Of a stretch of DNA of 64,000 bases, positions 1 to 10,899 are shown one piece after another; position 1 is the first letter of the stretch, and the number at the start of each line of letters is the position of its first letter. The translations under genes were made by a program, and so were the position numbers. The notes under the pieces were generated by a model. The model had not been told where the DNA came from and did no database searches. It was given only the letters and a program-made list of their open reading frames with translations. This DNA comes from Limonium bicolor. Its lineage: Eukaryota > Streptophyta > Magnoliopsida > Caryophyllales > Plumbaginaceae. The stretch is from contig CM041781.1 of assembly GCA_023374045.1 (NCBI GenBank), positions 142,716,982 to 142,780,981 of the forward strand. The letters are read 5' to 3'.

Positions 1-768
1 CGGCCCCTATAGAGCACCTTGTTGACTAGTCACACCAACTGATTTAGAAGGTCATTTTAACCCTTTTTAAGATTACCAATTCGTGGCATGTCAAAAACTA
101 CAAGGTAATTGCGTAAAACGCATTTTCGTGACACCCGAAGGTGTGTTTTTGTGCTCTAAGGAAATTTTGGGAAACAATTTGTTTTTATGAGTTCCAAGTG
201 TTTGTAAACACTTATTATAGTAAATAAACATATACTAAGATGTTACATTGGGTTATATGGGGTTACATCCACCCGTGACATAATTTACGGGCCATCGGGA
301 CACACCCGGGCAAAAAGGAGCGCTAAGAAATCCTCCTGTGGTTTTTGCTGAATTTTGAGAAACCACTTCGTGGGTTATCTTTAGAATGGTAAATAATGAT
401 ATTAGGAACTCTAGGAATTAATTTTATAGGAGTTCGTGCCACCTCGGCACTCCTCCGAGCTTTTCTTGCTTTAAGGGGCGCGCGTGAGCACTCCCGAGCG
501 TTTTGCGTATTTGACTGAATATAGCTTAGGGAATATATTTACATATTCTTATAATGAGTGTATGACCATTTGGTTTGAGTTTTAGAAGGTCATACAAGGT
601 CATGCTTGATCACATGTTTCTAAGGCGTTTTAGCGTTTATGGTGAAACGACTATTTTTACGTAACGTTTTCATGCATGGGTTTGCATGCGTACGTGAACT
701 GATTTATGTTTGGATTATATTCCAATAAATAATGATTTAATAATATTATTTAGATTTGGGGTATTTCA
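1..768 (-). mobile_element. LTR fragment of a D-type large-LTR retrotransposon (E1)
   Basis: Read on the minus strand, this starts at 768 with TGAAATACCCC, the start shared by the other large LTRs here, and runs off the left edge. It aligns with the first ~950 bp of the D LTR at 3447-4400, sharing a stretch on the theme ACACCTTCGGGTGTCAC-AAAATGCG-TTTACGCAATT, but is clearly diverged. The sequence right of 768 belongs to another LTR family, so this copy probably inserted into it. No coding capacity is seen. Confidence 0.8.
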
Positions 769-3095
769 CCTAACTAAGTGTATTATCAGGTTCTTAATTT
801 CGAAACAGACCCAAAATCACATGGGCAAAATCCTTGAACATTCTTTATATAGAAGGCTGCAATCCGTAAAAACTGAAACCATGAACTTTCAGAAATTGGA
901 ACCCACACCCGCCCACTTCTGTTGCTAACTTCTGTGTAATAAGTTAACTGCTATCTTTAATATTCCCAACTTATTTACATGCAGTATAATGTATTAGAAG
1001 GTTTTTAAGCTTAACGTTTCACCAACACCACCATTATATTGCTTCTGGTACTTAGTTTCAGGAATGTAGGAGTTGTAGAATTGAAACTACTTCCTGCTCT
1101 AGTTTTTTTTGTTAATTGTTTCGTGCAGGGTCTCCTTTCCTCTGAACCAGTTTAATCAGCTGTTTAACTCTCAAGCAACTAGAATTTTTGTTAGACAACG
1201 CATCAGACTTCTATAGCTCCAAATTAGTTCATTAAGTAACCTCCCCCTCAGGGCATCCCAGTATGTACAATTATTTATCACAGCAGGATTTGAAATCTGT
1301 AGACAAAACAGTTGGTTAGTTTACTACCTTGAGTTTCTTTTTTTTTCTTTCTTTTTTGAAGCTGGTCGGCACAGTGTAGATCTCTCTGGCCCTTTAAACT
1401 CTCGACCACACTGGGGTGATAGCTCAAGTGTTAGGCCTTGGCAAAACAGCAATAGAAAATGGAATGGAGCAGCCTGAAATTTATTGTGTAAGGCTTTACC
1501 TTCGGGTTATGTTTCAGCAGTGGGTTGAGCAGCTTCCTATCCCAATTAACTTCGTTAAATCCAAGAAGGCTGCATAAATTATTAATGCATGACAGGAAAC
1601 AAAAGAGGAATGGGTTGAGTAATCTTCAACTGACTTGAGCATAGAAGAATAGACAAGGTACGGGCCTGTTATGGTTTACCTGCAACTCCTATTCAAATCA
1701 GGGTGCTGGTTATCCATAAGTTTTTTTTCTTTGAATGAGAAAGCAGCAGTTTGCAAGGGACTTAGCCTCACGAATGAACAGAGTAACAGAGGCTCTAACT
1801 TGGGGTTGTCTTGGCACATAGGAATCTTGAATGAACCAGGAAGAAGATTAAAGAAGCTCACTCATGGAGTCTCGATTAGAACTGAGCAAGGTAAGAAGGC
1901 GGAAGTGGAGAAACGGGTTTGGAGCATTGCCTTGTGTTGAACTCGAGAAGGGGTGAGGTGAGGTTAAATGTTGATTTACCTTACCGTTTTGAAGACTTCT
2001 GGGTATGTAAGGAGCAACTGGCGTGAGCATGCAAGTGTGGAGGGAAAGACTGAAAAGAAGTTTTGATCAGAGGGAGAGGGGCTGACGCAGGGAATTAACA
2101 ACTGTTAGTGGTTGTAAGTTCCAACGGAACTTGTGGAAGTTGGGAGAGCTCACACTTTCAGGTAAGTGACTGTCCTTGGTCTATTCTCTTAGAAAAAGAA
2201 AACCGACCATGGAGTCTGGCCTGACTGACCTTGAAATGTGGACAAAATTAAAGCGCAAAGATGGGCATCGGAGACTGTAGAGTAGGAGTGCCCTGTAGCG
2301 GTCTGTTTTTTTAATTGCATTACAGGGCAATGAGAGAAGATGATTTGGTGGTCTCAAGTTACAAGGGATTGGCGTGGAAAGAATTCCATGCTTACTTTCT
2401 AGGTCTGCGATCAATGGTGGTGTGCCTGATCCTGGTTTGAATTTCTTTGGTAGTTACTCTAGTAGTCTCATTACTTGTTTTAATACACTAGTGTTTGTTA
2501 CTGAACTCGAGCATAGCTCAACCGGTTAAGGCGTTCAATGGCGGTACCAATGGTTCCGGGTTTGAATCCCGGCAGGTGCGCATTCCGTTCTATATTTTTT
2601 TTTGCAAGTGCGACTATATTATCATGTCACATTGTTACTTATATATGTAATGCTGTAATGTCGTCTTTTGTAAGTATTTATACATACATGCGACTATGTT
2701 ATCATGTCGTGTTGTTAGTTATATATATATACATACGACTATGTTATTATGCCACGTTGTAATTTTTGTAACGTTATGTATATGTATATGCCTGTACGTA
2801 TATGTACGTGTATGTGACGGTATTAATATGTCATGTTTACTTATATATAACATTGGTCGTATATATATACGTGTATATTTGTATATATATACATGTGCGA
2901 CTATATTCGCGTTTTCGGTTTAGAAGTGTGCATTCATATGAGCTTATATTTGCGTATCGCGTACCGATATGTATATGCGGTATAAGTATCCATTTGGATC
3001 TATATTCTAGATACCATAAGGGTTTATTGTGATTGTTGCACATAATTTAATTTAGACTTCACTAATTTAAAATGATAATTATTCGGGGTATTTCA
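769..3095 (-). mobile_element. LTR fragment of an F-type large-LTR retrotransposon (E2)
   Basis: On the minus strand it starts at 3095 with TGAAATACCCC and resembles the first kilobases of solo LTR F (45560-51879), including the antisense tRNA-like unit a few hundred bases in and the CTTGTAACT-containing stretch after it. Its other end is cut by the E1 fragment at 768. It splits a B-type LTR piece on its right. All open frames here are short and unlike known proteins. Confidence 0.7.
2514..2603 (+). other. tRNA-like Pol III promoter unit inside the E2 LTR
   Basis: A box-A match (TAGCTCAACCGG, 2514-2525) lies 32 bases upstream of a box-B match (GGTTTGAATCC, within 2558-2570) enclosed by a perfect five-pair T-arm-like stem CCGGG/CCCGG. 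A run of nine T at 2595-2603 follows and could terminate Pol III. The acceptor arms do not pair, so it is not a normal tRNA gene. It lies antisense to the LTR, as does the equivalent unit in F (45805-45888). Confidence 0.6.
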
Positions 3096-3446
3096 TCTAC
3101 TCATTCCAATTTACCAATTTCTTATGTTAGATTGGTTAGCTTGTTAGGAATTAGTTAGAAGTCCATCACAATATCATTCGGTAACTACAATGTACATCAA
3201 GCACACACACACACACACACTTCATTATCATCCATACATTTCATGAATTATACAAACTAGAGTTTAAGATAATATTCAATGAGAACAATATCATATAGCA
3301 CAAGTAAGCGCAATAATTCCGATCCATGCATTTATCTTATTTAGGTGATCAATTAGCACACAAACACACAAATCAGAGTAGCCAAGGTAGCATAGAGGGC
3401 ATGAGAAGTTCATACCGTTCACCGTTGACTTTGGACTCACCAACTC
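3096..3446 (-). mobile_element. LTR fragment of a B-type element (E3), oldest layer
   Basis: The minus strand aligns with about 35570-35890 of the B LTR: it has the GGTGAACGGTATG donor-like motif, the TTTGTATAATTCATGAAATG stretch and the AATGAGTAGA stretch in the same order. It is cut on one side by D (3447) and on the other by E2 (3095), so it predates both. I first took the sequence beside 3095 for a polypurine tract, but this alignment explains it better. Confidence 0.75.
3202..3220. repeat. CA dinucleotide microsatellite
   Basis: About nine CA repeats inside the E3 fragment, at a place where the B LTR has GTAT-rich sequence. Confidence 0.9.
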
Positions 3447-6199
3447 TGAAATACCCCTAACCTTTAAATAATTAAATAATGGTAAATAAATATTATTTTG
3501 GGGATTATTAAACCCTGAGAGAAGTATATAAACACTTGGGCATTAAAACGCACCTAAACTCCTTAAGGTCATAAAGGAGCGTTAAGCCGGACCTTAAGCA
3601 AACCAAGTTGTATAAGATATAAAACTCATATGAAGTAAATCAAGGATCATTTTATGACCTTTAAAACACAAGTCCTCAGTTAGAACTGAGTAAAAATACA
3701 ATATGCCCGGGAGTTCCCTTAAGGGCCCCTTAAGGCCCGAAAGTCCCGGAAATACATTATAAAAAAAATTAAAGCATTACACTTCATTCCAAAAACACAA
3801 CAACACTTTGCTAAACATATATGATTAAGTACTCATGATAAATTCTCAGTTAAAGACGAAGTGCTCGGAGGTTCCCGATGGGGGCCCCATAAACCCCTAG
3901 GAGTGCCCCGGAGAGGTACCATAGAGGCACAAACTCCAATATAAATCATTCTAAGAGTTCTTAACATCATTATTCAACATCCTAAAGAGGGTTCCTGAGC
4001 CACTTTCTCAAAAATAAACAAAGTTCTCGGACGAATTTCTTAACGCTCCTTTTTGCCCCGGGAGTGTCCCGGTAGCCCGAAAATTGAGTTACGAGTTTAT
4101 ATAACCCCATATAACTCAATGTCACACCTTAAAATATTATTATTGACTATAAGAAATGTCAATAAACACTTGGAACTCATAGCGACTAATTACTTTCCAG
4201 AAAATCCATAAAGCACAAAAACGCACCTTCGGGTGTCACAAAAATGCGTTTTACGCAATTGCCTTAAAGTTTTTGAGGAGCCACGAGTTGATAATATTAA
4301 AAGGGGATACATTGAACATCTAAACCAATTAATGCTAGTGCTAAAATCATAGCACAACCAGGGGCGATTTTTGAGTCAAAAAGGTACCTAAAATCAGCAT
4401 TTTTACCTTAAAACTTTCATCTTTTACCATAGTATAAATGAACCAAATAAATTCTGGAACCTATTAAACATATTAGTATGATCTTAGTACAATATAGTGT
4501 AACAAAAATCAAAATAAAAATCAGTCCCATTTGACCTCCACATGGGGCGCCATTTAGGGTGTATTTTGGCTAGTTTTAGTTAATAAAATTGCCTTATGGT
4601 AATGTGACTCACCTAGCATGTGCTATATGATAATGTAGCAAATATATTCAGTCAATTGGAGCCTCCACCACCGTATGCCTGCAAGGAACAACAAAGAGGA
4701 TTAGTCTTGGAAAAGTAATGACATAAAACAAGAAAACTAGATCTACCATTACAAGACTATAAACAAAGAAAAGCAACTTGCTCTTATAGCACATGGGCAG
4801 CCGATTTCATATAGAGGAAAGGAGGTATGATTGTTGATTAATTAATCAAAGTAAAGACAAGTACCTAATTAAGCATAGTACATTGTCTATTATTAACTAA
4901 ATCAATGACTACCTAGAACTCCATTGCCGCCAACCTACAAAAAACAAACAAGACTAGCATTAATAATCAACTCATAAACTACTAAAGAATTACCTCACCT
5001 TGTCATCTTATGTTAATTGACAATCAATCTTCATTCTTCCTTATCCATCAGCCGATTGCTAGCCTCAATTAAGGGACTTTATTGAGCCAAACAATCAAGG
5101 AATAAACTAATGGAAAGACTAGTCAATTATTGACATTAATTTATCAAAAGAGAAACTCTCTCATTCCTTCCCTTAAGGCCATACGTGAGCCTTAATTCTT
5201 CCTTGCCTTTCACTTGGCCGATTGTGTAAGTCTCATTTCCTCTCTTTTCTTTCTTCATTTGCTAGTTCTTTCCTTATAGCTTCAAAGCTCCATTAATGGT
5301 GTTCTAAGTCCTAACATCATTTCTATGTAATTTCCTAGTTAAAACTACTAAGTCTTGAAGCATGAAATCATCCTAGCAAGCTTGCTATTTTCGCCAAGGT
5401 TAGATGTTCCAAGGAGGTTCCTAAATTCAACAACAACACAAGGAACAACAAGATCAAGTTAAGGTATATTTTCATGTTGAAAATCCTAGCAAAATACCTA
5501 AGGTTATTACCAAAAATTTATGAACTTCTAAACCTATATTCTCTTCATTATTTCATGAAGGAAATTTAGATCTACAGCCATCTCAAGGTCTACCGAAAAT
5601 TCCTTGAAAAATTCCTAAGGTAAACTCTTGTAAAACTACTCCAAATCTTATTTATAAATCCTTGTTAGAAGTCTAACAAATGGATCTCCTAAATATGTAC
5701 AAGGAGGCCGAATTCTCTTCATCAAAATAGCATTTGGAGAGCTTGGAACTCAAGGAGAAATCAAGTACAAGAATTGTCTTGATTTCAGGAGTAAGTTATA
5801 TAATTAAGGTTTATTAAGTTTAAGCTTGATTTAAGCTTCAAACTTTGGTATAAAAATTATACATAACCTCTAAATAAATTAAGGCCGAAAATACTATGGG
5901 TTATATTGTCAAGAAAATAATTTATAACATATAAGGTAAGATTATTACCTTAAGGTATAAATATGTGTCACAAAAATTAATTAAGATGCATATATATATA
6001 TAAACCGAATTGTCTAAGAATTAAATGTTCTATTTAGAGTTTATAATCATTCTAAGTCATTAGCATAATTTTAAGAAGTGTTATATGGCTTATATACATT
6101 TATATGTATTTATTATAAAGTTTAAATCAAGTTTTAAAACTATATAGTAAAATAAAATCAAAGCCGAGAATAACATGGCTTATTTGGTGATTTTTGAAA

Positions 6200-7200
6200 T
6201 ATATAAGTATATTAATTTATATTATAAATTTTGGGAATATTAAAAATAGCTACAAGTATTTAAATGGCTAGTTTATAAAGTTGTGGCAATGTAAATTTTG
6301 AAAAGATTGGTGTGCTAAATATAAAAGCCGAGAGCTTAAGGATTAATTTGTTATAATATAAGGTAGGAATTAATATTATGAATTTTGGTGAATTTAAATA
6401 AGTGGTTAAGTGTTAAAATAACATTTTATAAAGTTTTGAGACTATTTTGTAAATATTGGAAACTATGGTGTATGGCCAAGAATTACATATGAGTTTATGG
6501 GTATATTAAAGTATTAATTATGAAATTAAGTCTTGGTCAAAGTTCTGACCAAAAACTTTGGGTTAAAATGATTTATGACATAAAATATTAAGTTTATAAA
6601 AGTTTCGGGGTGAATATGTAATTTATGAAAGTATAGGTATAATACCGAATTGTTTAAGGTGCACAAATATAATTTGTGAATTTATATGGGTCTTTCGGAA
6701 TTAAAGATAATTAAATATTAAAACTATAGTTTATAAGTTAATATGTAACTTATATAAAGTTTTGGGGTTAAAGTGTAAATATAGAAAAACTATATGGTGA
6801 AACCGAAAAGTTTATGGGCTTAATTAGTAATTTATAAAAGTTGGTGAGATTAATTTGTAATTACCGAAAATTAGTAAGGGTATTTGGTAAATTGTCAAAG
6901 TAAGGTGGTTAATTGATAATTTACAAGCTAATGTGGTCATTTGGTAATTTATAAAGATTAATATATTTGTTTTGGCAATTTCCAAAAGTTAATATGGATA
7001 ATTGGTAAATTATAAAAGTTATATGGTTATCTGGTAGTTGTAAAAATTAATGGGCTCAAATTATGAGTACCGAAAACTAAATGTGGTTATTTGGTAAATT
7101 ACAAAAGTTAATGTGTCCAAAATATAAATACCGAGTTTATAAGGTTATTTTGTAATTTATAAAAGTTATTGTGTCCAACTTATAATTACAGGAATTAATA
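6200..7200. repeat. Degenerate AT-rich repeat tract in the D LTR
   Basis: Roughly 55-60-bp units on the theme TTTGGTAATTTATAAAAGTTAATGTG-like words, interspersed with ACCGAAAA words, recur through this stretch (clearest 6810-7190). The units are too diverged to count exactly. Confidence 0.5.
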
Positions 7201-7580
7201 AGGTTGGTTTTATGATTTAATAAAGAAAGGAATTAAAACTAGGTAATGCAATGTATTATGGTACATTATGGAGTGTAATATAAAGTTTATAAAATAATTG
7301 TGGTTATAATAAAAATGACCAAAGGATATAATATAAAGAATAAGTGGAAACAATTATGAGTATATAGTTAATGAACTAACTAGAACCACTGTTAAATAAC
7401 AGGGGGAAATAAAGAACATACAGAGTTATTATACAACGAGTATAAACGCTACAGTGACAATACTGTAATATTTGGAGAATAATTATATTAATTCTACCCG
7501 GCATTGCATGTTTGTATAACAGCGTACGGGAAGAAACTACTGAACAGGAATTTGTCAAGCTAGCAGTTACTTGGTGAACG

Positions 7581-8548
7581 GTATGTTAATTGTGTGGTCT
7601 GAATGTCCTAAGGATTTTCCTAAGGTCCAGACGTTATGTGTTTAATTGTTTAAGAGCGATATCTGTGATTTTATGTATATGATATTGTACTCTGTATTGC
7701 TCAACACTGTTGCGTTCTATTGTTATGCGAACGTCTTATGACTGGAAGTTTATACATCTAAACTGGAACAAGACTAACTGACCTTTAGGTATTATTGGAC
7801 CTAACTGATGGTCAGCTGTTATAGTCTTAACTCAAGGATTTGTTTATGTACTACTGACTAAAGGGCTAACTTATAAAGAGAGGAATCCAGACTGCTTCGA
7901 CTTTCTGGTTGTGCATCGTGATCACTACGAGAGACTTCAATGGGGAGTCACTCAAGGGAATCCATCAGTCACGTTCGAGGATGGCGGAGGGCACTGCCGT
8001 TGGTGCACAAGTTCGACCGGATCGGACTTATATTTATCCAGGGCCATTAGGTCAGGTGGTAACGGTTCCATTGGAACCCAGGGGACTATCGTCCATTAAT
8101 AAGTTATTAAGGGTTGTCTTGACATGACGCCTGAGGAGGAATTTAATTGGAAAAGGTTAAGTGATTGGTTTAAAGGATAAGGGCCAGGTGGCCAACTAAC
8201 AAGTACAGTTTAATATGCGTATCTTATTGGCTATTGTTATGGTTTATTGATGTGTGATTATTGGTTATTGTTATGGTTTATTGATGTGTGATTATTGGTT
8301 ATTGCTATGGATTATTGATGTGTGGTTAATGGTGTTGTGTACTATTGTACATTGATGTTTACAGGTGAATTGTTATGTGATTGTTTAATGTTTACAGTTA
8401 TTACTGTTGTTATTGTAAACCGGTATTTCATGTAAAGAATCTAATATCATGATGACTAAAATGACTTAAGGAATCTAGATGATTTAAGACTACATTTAGC
8501 ATACCAGCATTTCGATTGCTGAGCCCTTCAATGGGCCAAACATTCCAG
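7581..8548 (+). other. Candidate LTR intron in D
   Basis: The donor-like ACG|GTATGT at 7581 and acceptor-like TTCCAG|GT ending at 8548 bracket 968 bases. The same pair occurs at matching places in A, B and F, with 0.95-1.29 kb between them. A hairpin cluster (stem CAGCA/TGCTG at 8505-8521, then GCCC/GGGC at 8523-8536) comes just before the acceptor. This is inferred from motifs only; no transcript has been seen. Confidence 0.4.
8224..8325. repeat. Three tandem 34-bp repeats in the D LTR
   Basis: Three adjacent 34-bp units beginning TTATTGG and ending GATGTGTG, with one to three differences among them, lie inside the candidate LTR intron. Confidence 0.85.
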
Positions 8549-8888
8549 GTTATTGAAGAAGACTCTCACCGGAGTGCGGGACACGGGGGTAGCTGATGTG
8601 TTTTCAACAAACACCTTTGGTTTTAGTTGTATTGTATTAAGGAGGTTGTTGTATTTAGTTAGTTGCTCATTTAGTTAGATTTGGTTTGTAATTATTAGAG
8701 TGCTCAGTATCGGTTCATCACAGCGTGAGGAGTTGTATTGTTGGAAAGAGTAAGGATGCCTTGTTACTCACAAGGGTGAGTAACGGCGTGTAACACCATG
8801 GTAGATAGTTTTATTTTCTGCTGCAAAGTGTTATTTATTATGCTACGACTGGCGACGTTATTACAGGTTTAGGACTAGGGGTGTTACA

Positions 8889-9040
8889 AAAAGTGGTATC
8901 AGAGTGGAGTACCGCTCTGATGAAAAGTACTGAGTCAAGAACAATGAGCATAGGACATATTGGAAACGAGAAATGTCCGTGAGGATTCGTGACCTAGGAA
9001 AAAAATTCTAGGAATATCTTATTGCTAGTAGTTAGCTTAC
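8889..9040 (+). mobile_element. Start of D interior, cut by element C
   Basis: Only 152 bases after the D LTR are visible. Beyond the PBS hairpin I recognise nothing. Element C starts at 9041, leaving CTTAC as its left-flank candidate TSD; the rest of D should lie right of the window. Confidence 0.75.
8894..8921 (+). promoter_or_regulatory. Primer-binding site of D, buried in a hairpin
   Basis: TGGTATCAGAG starts five bases after the LTR and matches the complement of the initiator tRNA-Met 3' end, with the usual C changed to T. ATCAGAGTGG (8898-8907) pairs with CCGCTCTGAT (8912-8921) around an AGTA loop; the changed base still pairs as U-G. Confidence 0.85.
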
Positions 9041-9466
9041 TGAGAAGGGGAGAAATGGTACCAGGCCAGACAGGACATATGGAGCATCCGGCCGCTTCTC
9101 GCCGGATGGAAATAAGAGCGCACAAAGGCACCCAGCTGTCTCCGGCCGGACGAAAGTAGAACTTAGGCAATACAAAACATGGCATGACCGATCGTCTGTG
9201 ATCGTCCAAAGATGATAGGGAAGGGTAAAATCGTACTTATACATGTAAAGTATAGACTAATAAGGATAAGACCAGGCCCAAAACTCTATAAATAGGGGTG
9301 TACCCCCATGGAATAAGACACGGAACATTTGACAATCAAACTTACACTTGATTCCAGCAAAAGGCTTTCTCTCCCTCTCTTCCAACGAGACTCTGTAATC
9401 GAGACAAGGTAACATAGGATAGTAAACCGAACCGAGTTATGTTTGAGATATAGCTTACAAGTTTCA
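9041..9466 (+). mobile_element. 5' LTR of element C
   Basis: It begins TGAGAAGGGG and ends TTTCA just before the PBS, 426 bp. Bases 9041-9294 match 63748-64000. The left flank has no similarity to the sequence before the 3' copy, which fixes the start. A TATA box, TATAAATA, is at 9287-9294, followed by the self-complementary GGGGTGTACCCC. Confidence 0.85.
9287..9294 (+). promoter_or_regulatory. TATA box of the C LTR
   Basis: TATAAATA within TCTATAAATAGGGG, preserved at 63993-64000 in the other LTR. The LTR transcript probably starts about 30 bases downstream. Confidence 0.7.
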
Positions 9467-9468
9467 TT

Positions 9469-9486
9469 TGGCGCCGTTTGTGGGAA
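9469..9486 (+). promoter_or_regulatory. Primer-binding site of C (tRNA-Asp type)
   Basis: TGGCGCCGTTTGTGGGAA starts two bases after the LTR. TGGCGCCGTT is the usual start of the PBS in Tat and Athila elements, complementary to a tRNA-Asp 3' end; the remainder is more variable. Confidence 0.75.
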
Positions 9487-9603
9487 ACGAACAGCAAGAA
9501 GCAACCACGAGACCACACAGAAACAGGGAAGTGATCCGTAACAATTCGTAATGGAAAACCTGAAATGACTAATGACATCTTTTGCAGGATTCGAATACGA
9601 GAA

Positions 9604-9801
9604 ATGGCTCCAAGATCTAAGAGGACGCTGAAGAACACTACGGAGAATATCGATCGCATTGGAGAAGAAGTGAGTTCGGAGATGCCAGACCATCTCCAAA
9701 AAAGATCTCGAGGACATGCTGAAGGGATTAGTCAGATCAATTGACGAGAAGATTGTAGAGGGAAACGAGACTCTACAGCAGGAATTAATGCAAAGAGATG
9801 A
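9604..9801 (+). pseudogene. gag: gag N-terminus of element C, separated by the B insertion
   Basis: The first good ATG after the PBS is at 9604 and opens a basic, charged protein start (MAPRSKRTLK...). After about 32 codons the frame is lost at a run of six A (9698-9703); shifting by one base gives an acidic, helix-like stretch that runs to 9801, where B is inserted, and the same frame resumes at 53329 after the duplicated GATGA. Gag forms the particle that packages the RNA. The shift may be genuine or a homopolymer read error. Confidence 0.75.
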
Positions 9802-10899
9802 TGAAATACCCCGAACTTAAATATAAGGATTAAAATTTATCTAACACGTATTTAAGGGCCTAAGGGTACCTAATTAACATTGGTAAGAAAAAAATAAATC
9901 CAAAAGAAATAAAGAAACGCTTAAAAGGCGAAAAACGTGAAATAAGCGTTAAATGACCATAGGAGGTATGAGACCTCGGTTAGCGTATTATATGGATTCC
10001 AAAGGTTTAATAAGACCTAAATAATATATGGGAACAACTCCCGAAGAAAACGGATCCAAATAACGTATTAAAACGCTAATAGAGCTTTAACGCACGTTTT
10101 CCGAGAAAACCCGAAAACGTGATTTTAAGTGGTCAAACGGACCCGTAAAAATTATAAATCATTAAATAAATATTATTAAGCATTTACGGAAGCCTAATAA
10201 CCAATAAAAATAAAGAGACGAGAAAATTCCGGAAAACGGACTCGGTTAGTGAATAGTGCCTAAACCGGGTAAAATAACGAGCGTTTTCTGTAAAAGACAA
10301 AAAACGCTCCAGCTAGTGTAACAGTGGGGGCCGGTTTTAAGGGGTATAAACAGCCTCTCTCTCTCTCACACACACACAAGTAACAAATAAGTAAATCAAA
10401 AAGCAAAAGCAAAAGTACAAAAAGTAGAAAAGATACTCTCTCACCTCACTTTTCTATTCTCTCTCCAATTCCTTTCCCTCTCTCTCACGGTGGACTCCCC
10501 CTCCTCAACCTCTCTTCTTCCTCCTCTAGTGGGAACCGATTTTTAAGCTCTCCAAATAGCTCCCATGGCAACTCCACCTTCTACCTCAAGCTCAAGCTCC
10601 ATTTGAGCTCCAAATGTAAAATAAAATACATATTTGAACTCCCCTCATCATCCTCTATCATTCCCTCTTTTCAAAATTTGAAAAGGATGAGTTTCATCTC
10701 CATGGGTTTTCCCCATTTGAAGAGAAAAGCACACCATTATGGAGCTTGGAGTCTCATCTTTCCAACAAGGTAAGAATCTCCATGAAAGACCTCACTTTTC
10801 TCCATCTCTTGGGTATAACCGATTTTCCCCTCTCTATCACCTTGTTTTCCCTCTTGTTTTGGAGCTTTGTTTCAACCCTCCAATGGTGGTGAGAACACC
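9802..10899 (+). mobile_element. 5' LTR of B, left part
   Basis: Nearly identical to 42751-43795 of the 3' LTR, but it has about 45 bp (10050-10095) missing from that copy. A promoter-like TATAAA lies at 10345-10350, then CT and CA microsatellites and pyrimidine-rich sequence. A donor-like CAAG|GTAAG is at 10770. Element A is inserted after 10899; the LTR resumes at 33778. Confidence 0.9.
10345..10350 (+). promoter_or_regulatory. TATA box of the B LTR
   Basis: GGGGTATAAACAGCC follows a GGGGGCCGGTTTT block; the same occurs at 43247-43252 in the 3' LTR. A CT/CA-rich stretch comes directly after, like a 5' UTR. Confidence 0.6.

Larger units (their letters stand above)
3447..8888 (+). mobile_element. 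5' LTR of element D (5.44 kb)
   Basis: It begins TGAAATACCCC at 3447 and ends GGGGTGTTACA at 8888, directly before a primer-binding site, so it is a 5' LTR in plus orientation. The left-flank candidate TSD is AACTC (3442-3446); the right end of D is outside the window. It has no long open frame. From 3' of its middle it carries the features shared with A, B and F: a donor-like GGTATG (7581), a hairpin cluster (8505-8536), an acceptor-like CAGGT (8548) and a perfect nine-pair hairpin (8763-8784). Confidence 0.88.

Noticed and set aside
2505..2590. A functional tRNA gene
   Set aside because: Box A and box B are good, but the acceptor arms do not pair and I could not place an anticodon arm.
3084..3110. 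Polypurine tract beside the E2 LTR start
   Set aside because: The adjoining sequence aligns with the body of a B-type LTR, so it is flanking sequence and not the end of an E2 interior.
9041..9060. LTR of C starting at TGGTACC with GAGAAGGGGAGAAA as polypurine tract
   Set aside because: The purine run is present at both LTR copies, including the 5' one, where no tract should exist, so it belongs to the LTR.
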